Of a stretch of DNA of 10,633 nucleotides, positions 5,379 through 10,633 are shown piece by piece. The DNA is from an uncultured Paenibacillaceae bacterium (GTDB lineage: Bacteria > Bacillota > Bacilli > Paenibacillales > DA-C8): the NCBI GenBank assembly GCA_937957685.1, contig CALGAO010000010.1, forward strand, positions 1-10,633, written 5' to 3'. The first letter of the stretch is position 1; the number at the start of each line of letters is the position of its first letter. Under the pieces are notes generated by a model. That model searched no databases. It was not told the origin of the DNA and saw nothing but the letters and a program-made list of their open reading frames with translations. The position numbers and the translations under genes are program-made.

Positions 5379-7996
5379 CAGGTTCTCGGCTTTCAGGGCG
5401 TCGATGATATTCTCCTTCTTCAGCCTGGAGCTCGATTGAAGCATCGTGATGAACACGATGAGGAAGACGCTGACGACGCAGATCGCGATCTCCTTCCAGG
5501 GCAGGATGAAGCTGAAGCCGAACAGGCCAGTCATCGAGCTGTACATCCACCAGCTGATCAGGATGCTGACGGGGAGTCCATACAAGAGCGACTTGAGGCC
5601 GTAGAAGATGCATTCGTAGTTGAGCATGCGGCTGAAACCGGCCGGCGTCATGCCGACTGACTTCAGCATGGCGAATTCGCGTCTGCGCAGCGCAACGTTG
5701 GTGCTGATCGTATTGAAGATGTTGGTCACGCCGATGAGGGCGATGAGTGTGACGAATCCATACAGGAAGATGGAGATGACTGTTCTCGTGTTGCGGGCGG
5801 ACTCCTGACTGATCTTCGTGTCGTGGATGTACAGACCGCCTGGACTCAATCTCGCGCCCATATCTTCGATCTGATTCACGAGCGCCTGATGGTCAGCACC
5901 TTCTTCCACTTCCATATACAGTACGGCGTTGTTTGTCTGGGACATCTCATGCAACCAGGGATGTATCGACTCATATACCTCCTCTGAGACGATGACCTGC
6001 ACATGCGGGCCACTCGGTTCAACACCGTATGGGAAGATGGTCGAGACAGCTCCAATCTCAAGTTCAAACCGATAAGGCTCAGTTCCGTCATGATGGTCAT
6101 AATCCTGCAAGTTCAGGCTGGCGCCAGGCTGAACGTTCATCGGCTCGTATTCCGCCAGCATCGGATACTGGATCCTGTTGCTGTTGATCAGGATGCCGCG
6201 CGGATGATCCGCATCCAGATAGTCTGCGACATCGAGCTGCAACTCATCAGCGTACGCGGCAAACGCATCGCTGCCGATCGACACCAGGAATACTTGCAGG
6301 AATGGGTGAATGCTTTTTCATCGTATCGCATATACAAGCTCCGGAGTTCCTCATTATGAGATTCTATGAACTGTTCACGCACATAGCTGCTGAACATCGA
6401 TTCATCGATCTCTGAAGTGATGAGATCCTGGTAGCGGACGATCGCGTACTGTTCAACGGCATCCATCTCGGCGACCTTCGTATACAGATTGAGCTTCTCT
6501 TCGTGTGTTGAATCATCGTACTTCCTAACGGATATGTCATAGCCGCGCTCCGTGTAGTAGAGATCGCTGCTGGAGAATCCGTAAGTCATGAAGGATGAGA
6601 ATGAGACATACAGGACGATGCTGATAAACAGCGAGAATACGGTCGCCCGATAACGCTTGCGCTGTCGTTTCAGGTTCTTCAGCGCCAGTTCCCCTTCGAT
6701 GCCGAAAAGCCGCCGTGTCAGCCTCGAGGTGCGAAGCTGTCGGCCCTTGAACTGGATATCCGTCGTCAGGCGAATCGCGTCGATCGGCGAGATGCGGGCC
6801 GCTCTGCGAGCCGGTATGAAGGCCGAGAGGAAGATCGTCAGCGCGATGAAGACGATGGAGACGATGATGCTGCTCGGCAGCACAACCAGCTGCAGTTCGG
6901 TACCGGATCTCATGAAGGAACCGGGCATCAGCTTGTTGATGACCTCGATCGTCACCCAGATGCCTCCGATGCCGGACAGGATGCCGACAGGAATGCCGAT
7001 CAGGCCGAGGACGAGCGCCTCGAAGAAGACCATGAGGCGGATCTGCCTGCCCGTGGCGCCAACGCTGGACAGCATGCCGAACTGCTTCTTGCGCTCGCTC
7101 ACCGAGATGGCGAAGGCATTGTAGATGACGGACACGGAGCCGATGACGACGAGTATGATGACGATAAGTCCGATCGTCTCGAAGATGTCACCGAGCTCAC
7201 GATTATTGGTGATGCCCATCCATCGGAGCAGATCGCTGTTGTATGAGATGGATGCGGCCTGTGAGGTCGCCACGAGTTCGCGTCCTGTGTCGTAGATGTG
7301 GCGCGGCTTCTTCGCCGTGATCGACACATCGACGAACGTGTCTGGAGCCAGTTCGCTCTTATCCAGATAGGTAATCGCCATATACCCGGGAACAGAGTAG
7401 GACATATACCAGGGGCGCTCGAAGAAGCCGGTAACCGTGTAAGTTCGTGTCAATTCACTCGTCAACGCCTCCGTCTCCGACAGAGGTTCTTCGCTCAACA
7501 GGACGCCATCATCCATCCGCTGTCCGACATCCAGAGTCAGTGTGTCATCGATCGCGATATCCAGGCCGCCGTTGAGGTTGACGTCCTCCGCCAGGATGAT
7601 CTCATCAGCTTCTGATGGATAACGGCCGCTTATCAGGTTGACAGGAAGATGGGAGAAAGCCGGTCCGTCATAAGCGCTGATGACAAGATAGGGTTTGTCT
7701 GGATTGCTCAGCCCCTCCAGCCTTGCGAATCCGACGTCTCGCGTCAACATAGACGTCTCTGTGTTGGCATGCTCCGTGATATACTTGCTGTTCTCGTACC
7801 GTACCTGCTCGAACGTGGCATGATGACTGCCGTCCGTCTTCGCTGTCGTGCGGATCATGACGTCCTGGAAGCTGGCGACCAGCGTGGCTACCCCGCAGAT
7901 CATCGCGCCTGCGAGGATGATGCCGATGATCGTCACGATCGTGCGCCGGCGGTTCAGCCTCAGGTTGCGCAGTGTCAATTGGCTGAGCACATTCAT
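5376..7996 (-). pseudogene. FtsX/MacB-type ABC transporter permease, frameshifted
   Basis: Two overlapping frames (7996 to 6188, and 6314 down to 5376) together encode one permease of about 873 residues. The N-terminal part has TM1 (about 19-42), a large extracytoplasmic MacB-like domain (about 43-270), three TMs of a first FtsX domain (272-298, 322-352, 370-395, ending SAFIPARRAARISPIDAI), and a further TM near 451-472 starting the second half. After the break comes a second extracellular domain and the last three TMs, with the classic RRREFAMLKSVGMT loop and the ending IIDALKAENL. The topology is about eight TMs, unlike the ten of BceB. The break lies at an A5 run (codons 560-561): restoring one A, or a -1 slip on the Lys codon, gives DEKSIHPFLQVFLVSIGSDAF. 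Otherwise frame 0 ends in an unrelated tail. The start overlaps the ATPase stop as ATGA. It would form an export or peptide-detoxification ABC complex with that ATPase. Either a recent pseudogene, a sequencing error or, less likely, a programmed frameshift. Confidence 0.85.
6314..6318 (-). other. Frameshift site in the permease gene (A5 homopolymer)
   Basis: The - strand reads GAT GAA AAA GCA TTC. One additional A, or a -1 slip of the AAA codon onto the preceding A, continues as AGC ATT CAC CCA TTC CTG and joins the two halves without losing residues. Homopolymers are common sites for both real indels and sequencing errors. Confidence 0.75.
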
Positions 7997-8676
7997 CGGC
8001 GGATCACCTCATCCTTGATGACGCGGCCATCTTCCAGCGTGATGACGCGATCTGCCTGCAGGGCGATGCCCGGATCATGGGTGATCATGATGAGCGTTTG
8101 ATTGTAGTGGCGATTGGAATATTTGAGCAGATCGAGGATCTCCCGTGAATTCTTGCTGTCCAGGTTGCCCGTTGGCTCGTCTGCCAGCACGATCGCCGGC
8201 CCATTGATCAAGGCGCGGCCGATGGACACGCGCTGCTGCTGGCCGCCGGACAGCTCGTTCGGCAGATGGCGCGTGCGCCCTTCCAGCCCCAATGTTTCGA
8301 TGATGCTCTTCAGCCGGCTAGTTTCGACCTTGCGATTGTCGAGCAGAAGCGGGAGGGTGATGTTCTCCTCGACATTGAGGATCGGGATCAGGTTATAGAA
8401 CTGGTAGATGAGTCCGATCTGCCGTCGGCGGAAGATCGCGAGCTGCGCTTCGCTCAAGGCGTAGATGTCAGTGTCATCGATGAATACCTTGCCGCTCGTC
8501 GGTCGGTCAACTCCGCCCATCATGTGGAGCAGGGTGGACTTGCCGGATCCGGAGGCGCCGACGATCGCGACGAATTCGCCCTTGTTTACGCTGAATGAGA
8601 CGTTGTCGAGGGCGGTAACCTGCGATTCGCCTTTGCCGTATACTTTGCACAAGTTTTCGATTCTGAGTATGGTCAT
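7993..8676 (-). CDS. ABC transporter ATP-binding protein (MacB/BceA-type)
   Basis: A 227-residue ATPase of the MacB/LolD/BceA class that powers FtsX-type permeases from the cytoplasmic face. Motifs are Walker A GASGSGKST (40-48), Q-loop Gln92 in YQFYNLIP, signature LSGGQQQRV (142-150), Walker B IVLADEP (162-168), D-loop GNLD (170-173) and switch His200 (ITHD). All catalytic positions are intact. The start at 8676 has AGAAGGAG ten bases upstream. An in-frame ATG at 8730 would lie upstream of the predicted -10 box and is not used. The stop overlaps the permease start (ATGA), which indicates translational coupling, and GAGGTGA near the end of this gene serves as the permease ribosome binding site. 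The gene is separated from the sensor kinase by a 175-base gap containing a promoter/operator, so it is probably induced by the neighbouring two-component system. The substrate is unknown; peptide antibiotics are the usual substrates of such loci in Bacillota. Confidence 0.92.
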   Translation of the reverse strand: MTILRIENLCKVYGKGESQVTALDNVSFSVNKGEFVAIVGASGSGKSTLLHMMGGVDRPTSGKVFIDDTDIYALSEAQLAIFRRRQIGLIYQFYNLIPILNVEENITLPLLLDNRKVETSRLKSIIETLGLEGRTRHLPNELSGGQQQRVSIGRALINGPAIVLADEPTGNLDSKNSREILDLLKYSNRHYNQTLIMITHDPGIALQADRVITLEDGRVIKDEVIRR

Positions 8677-8715
8677 GTTCCAAGCACTCCTTCTTTGCAC
8701 TTTTCTCTGTTTATC

Positions 8716-8770
8716 ATCATAGCTCTCCAAGATGACGCTGCGGTGACAGTGAAGGTGACAATTTCGTCAC
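8716..8770 (-). promoter_or_regulatory. Candidate response-regulator operator and promoter of the transporter genes
   Basis: The dyad GTGAC-N6-GTCAC (8755-8770) has perfect 5-bp arms, and a third half-site in direct repeat (8743-8747) lies 12 bp closer to the gene. A -10 TATGAT (8721-8716, 5 of 6 consensus) lies downstream; the 17-bp-spaced -35 position (about 8744-8739) has no consensus and is overlapped by the third half-site, as expected of an activated promoter. The dyad resembles the BceR-type operator (TGTGAC-N6-GTCACA) as I remember it. Predicted RNA start is near 8709, leaving a 33-base leader with the ATPase ribosome binding site. Confidence 0.5.
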
Positions 8771-8851
8771 TTTCCGAACTGTCTGCCAGAGCAAGTTGCC
8801 AACCGGCAGTTCAGATCGAGGATATGGTGAAACCAGACTGTGCCGCTGCAG

Positions 8852-10084
8852 CTAGATGATCTTCTTGTAGAAGGTGATGAAGAAGGAGGTGCCTGTCTCT
8901 GATGAACTAGTCACGGTGATATCGCCGCCTTGCCGCTTCACGAGCTCATGTGCCATCGCCAGTCCGATGCCGACGCTGTCCTTGCCTGCGTTCTTGCCCT
9001 TGTAGAAACGGTTGAAGATATAGGGCAGGTCCTGTGGATCGATGCCGATACCGCTGTCAGAGATCGTGATGCGTGTATAGATCGGGTTCGATTCCCAACG
9101 GATGTCGATGGAGCCATGCTCTGGCGTATGCTCGATGCCGTTCTTCAGGATATTGATCAACGCTTCCGCCGTCCATTCCAGATCCCCTGTGATCTCCGCT
9201 TCTGGATCGCCATTCACCGTGATCTGAAGCTGCCTGGCCTCGATCGGGATGGCGAGCGTGTCGAGCGCACGATGGATCAGGCTGCTGATGGGATACGATT
9301 CATGCTTCATGGTGATCGTTCCGGCATCGAGCTTCGACAGGGTGAGCAGGGAGGAGACGAGCCATTCCATGCGGTTGAGCTGGGAGCGGATACGCTCCAG
9401 GAACTCGGCCCGCATCTCCTCGGGCGGTTCTGACATGAGCAGATCCGTCAACATGGACAGGGAGGTGAGCGGCGTCTTTAACTGGTGACTGATATCGGCG
9501 ATCGAATCGACCAGCTTGAGCTTGTCGCGCTTCAGCGTCGAGGATTGCTCTTTCAGCATCGTGGTGATCTTGTAGATTTCATTTTTCAGGATGCTGAATT
9601 CTCCTTCGCCATTGTCGCGAATATCGAGTGCCTGTTCGCCGCCGGCGATGCGGCTCCCATAGTCGTTCAGTTCACGGACCGTGCGATAGCGACGGGAGAG
9701 GAAGACGAGGAATATCGCAACAAGTGCGATGAACACGATGATCGTCAACGATATGTACAGGATCAGTTGAGCGCGCAAGTGGCTGCGCATGGGTGCCGCT
9801 TCCGCCAGCAGGTTGTCAGAATATCCGTAACGAAGGAGCAAGTCTTCTCCACGTTCGGTTGCATCCGCATCAGGCTCCGAGAGGGAATGGATGATGTCGC
9901 GTTCAGCCTCCGGATAATGGCGGGTGATGATGCCGATCATGGTTGCCTGGTGTTGCAGCAGCGGTTCGGCGTATGAACGCAGGCTGACCGTTGCCACGAC
10001 ATAGGCGAGCAAGGTGAAGAGGACGAGGAGCGCGCTCAGGATGAGGAGGAGCCTCTTCACCTCGGGGTTGCGCAGCAGCCTCAT
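8852..10084 (-). CDS. Sensor histidine kinase of a two-component system
   Basis: A 410-residue membrane kinase. TM1 is at about 11-34 and TM2 at about 106-129, enclosing an extracytoplasmic sensor loop of about 70 residues. A HAMP-like linker and coiled coil (131-190) lead to the HisKA domain with phospho-acceptor His200 in DISHQLKTPL. The HATPase_c domain has the N box NILKNGIEHT (311-320), G1 DSGIGI (343-348), F box FNRFYKG (357-363) and G2 GIGLAMAHEL (372-381). All catalytic motifs are intact. The start overlaps the stop of the response regulator as ATGA. It would autophosphorylate on an envelope signal and pass phosphate to that regulator, which then acts on the transporter promoter downstream. 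The loop is longer than in the loop-less BceS-type sensors, so it may sense its ligand directly and not through the permease; this is inference. With its partner regulator lacking the phospho-acceptor domain in this genome, the kinase is probably orphaned. Confidence 0.92.
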   Translation of the reverse strand: MRLLRNPEVKRLLLILSALLVLFTLLAYVVATVSLRSYAEPLLQHQATMIGIITRHYPEAERDIIHSLSEPDADATERGEDLLLRYGYSDNLLAEAAPMRSHLRAQLILYISLTIIVFIALVAIFLVFLSRRYRTVRELNDYGSRIAGGEQALDIRDNGEGEFSILKNEIYKITTMLKEQSSTLKRDKLKLVDSIADISHQLKTPLTSLSMLTDLLMSEPPEEMRAEFLERIRSQLNRMEWLVSSLLTLSKLDAGTITMKHESYPISSLIHRALDTLAIPIEARQLQITVNGDPEAEITGDLEWTAEALINILKNGIEHTPEHGSIDIRWESNPIYTRITISDSGIGIDPQDLPYIFNRFYKGKNAGKDSVGIGLAMAHELVKRQGGDITVTSSSETGTSFFITFYKKII

Positions 10085-10541
10085 GTGTCTCCACCAACCT
10101 TGTAGCCCAGCCCGCGCACGGTATGGATAAGCTTCGGTTCCTGCGGGTCGTCCTCCAGTTTCTCCCGCAGCCGTTTGATGTATACGGTCAAGGTATTGTC
10201 GTTGACGAACTCGCCGCCGACATCCCAGATGCTCTCGAGGATCTGGCTCCGGGTCAGCACTTGCCCGGGATGAGTGGCCAGTGTAAGCAGCAGTCTGTAC
10301 TCCATGGCAGTAAGCAGGATCTCCTGACCGTGCTTCAAGACACGTGCCTGATCCGGGAGGATCGTGACATCGCCGATGCGGATGGTCTGTTTATGCGTCG
10401 GATCGTGCGGCTGATATCGGCGCAGCACGCTCTTGATGCGGGAGATGAGCTCACGCACGCGAAATGGCTTGGTGATGTAGTCGTCAGCGCCCATATCCAG
10501 GCCCATGACGACGTTCACTTCATCGTCACGTGCCGTCAGGT
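10081..10541 (-). pseudogene. OmpR/PhoB-family response regulator, N-terminal half missing
   Basis: About 152 residues of a response regulator that should have about 225. What remains starts at LTARDDE, the end of receiver strand 4 with the conserved switch Thr, and continues through MGADDYITKPF with the conserved Lys-Pro. The complete winged-helix DNA-binding domain follows, with LLTAMEYRLLLTLA, LTRSQILESIWD, DNTLTVYIKRLREKL and IHTVRGLGYKV. The acidic pocket and the phospho-acceptor Asp (normally near residue 50-55) are gone. Upstream of LTARDDE the frame meets a TGA at 10551-10549, and the sequence becomes AT-rich and unrelated, so the gene is broken at about 10541. GTG (10518) or ATG (10506) could start a shortened DNA-binding fragment, but no promoter or clear ribosome binding site for it is seen. 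The stop overlaps the kinase start (ATGA). Confidence 0.82.
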
Positions 10542-10633
10542 GTAACCGTCAAGTACCTTTGAACAAATTTCGCGAATTTATTTTCAACAACAAGAAATTT
10601 CCAAATATGGTTTGGCGGTGCTTGAGCCGGTAG
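10542..10633. mobile_element. Probable end of an insertion element interrupting the response regulator
   Basis: From 10542 the composition changes to AT-rich sequence (for example AAATTTCGCGAATTT around 10564-10578) with no similarity to a receiver domain. The boundary reads GTAACCGTCAAGTACC; ends beginning GTAA are usual for IS66-family elements, so an IS66/ISBst12-like end is suggested. No transposase can be recognised in the 92 bases visible, and neither the other end nor a target duplication can be seen. Confidence 0.4.

Noticed and set aside
8677..8730. Upstream in-frame ATG at 8730 for the transporter ATPase
   Set aside because: It precedes the predicted -10 box and lacks a ribosome binding site; ATG 8676 has AGAAGGAG upstream and starts at the usual point of the fold.
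8776..8812. Possible terminator between the histidine kinase and ATPase genes
   Set aside because: GAAC...GTTC and TGCC/GGCA pairings are interrupted by a bulge and no T tract follows on either strand.

Overview
The window looks like chromosomal DNA of a moderately GC-rich Bacillota, most likely Paenibacillus or a relative. The reasons are strong AAGGAGG-type ribosome binding sites, sigma-A style promoters, a transketolase that appears to be split into subunits, an ARE-type ABC-F protein with a leader attenuator, and a two-component/ABC-transporter locus of Bacillota type. The genus is inferred, not proven.

Left part, + strand (1-3057): the 3' end of a transketolase C-terminal-half gene, a GlpK-like FGGY carbohydrate kinase and a divergent nucleoside hydrolase. 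They lie head to tail with short gaps and probably form one catabolic operon. A plausible but unproven logic is that the hydrolase frees a sugar, the kinase phosphorylates a polyol or keto-sugar, and transketolase feeds carbon into the pentose phosphate pathway. A candidate terminator follows the hydrolase. The convergent gap to the next gene (3058-3317) also holds two near-identical 20-bp palindromes 51 bp apart and a GC-rich hairpin.

Middle part, - strand (3318-5247): an ABC-F ATPase of the antibiotic-resistance (ribosome protection) type. Its roughly 300-nt leader has a perfect TTGACA promoter, a tiny upstream ORF, and four mutually complementary segments. These can form either an anti-antiterminator plus terminator or an antiterminator, which is the design of drug-induced ribosome-mediated attenuation. 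This is the most interesting regulatory element in the window.

Right part, - strand (10541 down to 5376): response regulator, sensor histidine kinase, ABC ATPase and a large FtsX/MacB-type permease. RR-HK and ATPase-permease each overlap by ATGA. A dyad GTGAC-N6-GTCAC plus an extra half-site and a -10 element lies just before the ATPase gene and looks like the operator of the cognate regulator. The system is damaged twice. The response regulator lacks its N-terminal half because foreign AT-rich sequence, possibly an IS66-like end, replaces it from about 10542. The permease is frameshifted at an A5 tract near codon 561. Two tandem 50-bp repeats abut the permease stop codon.
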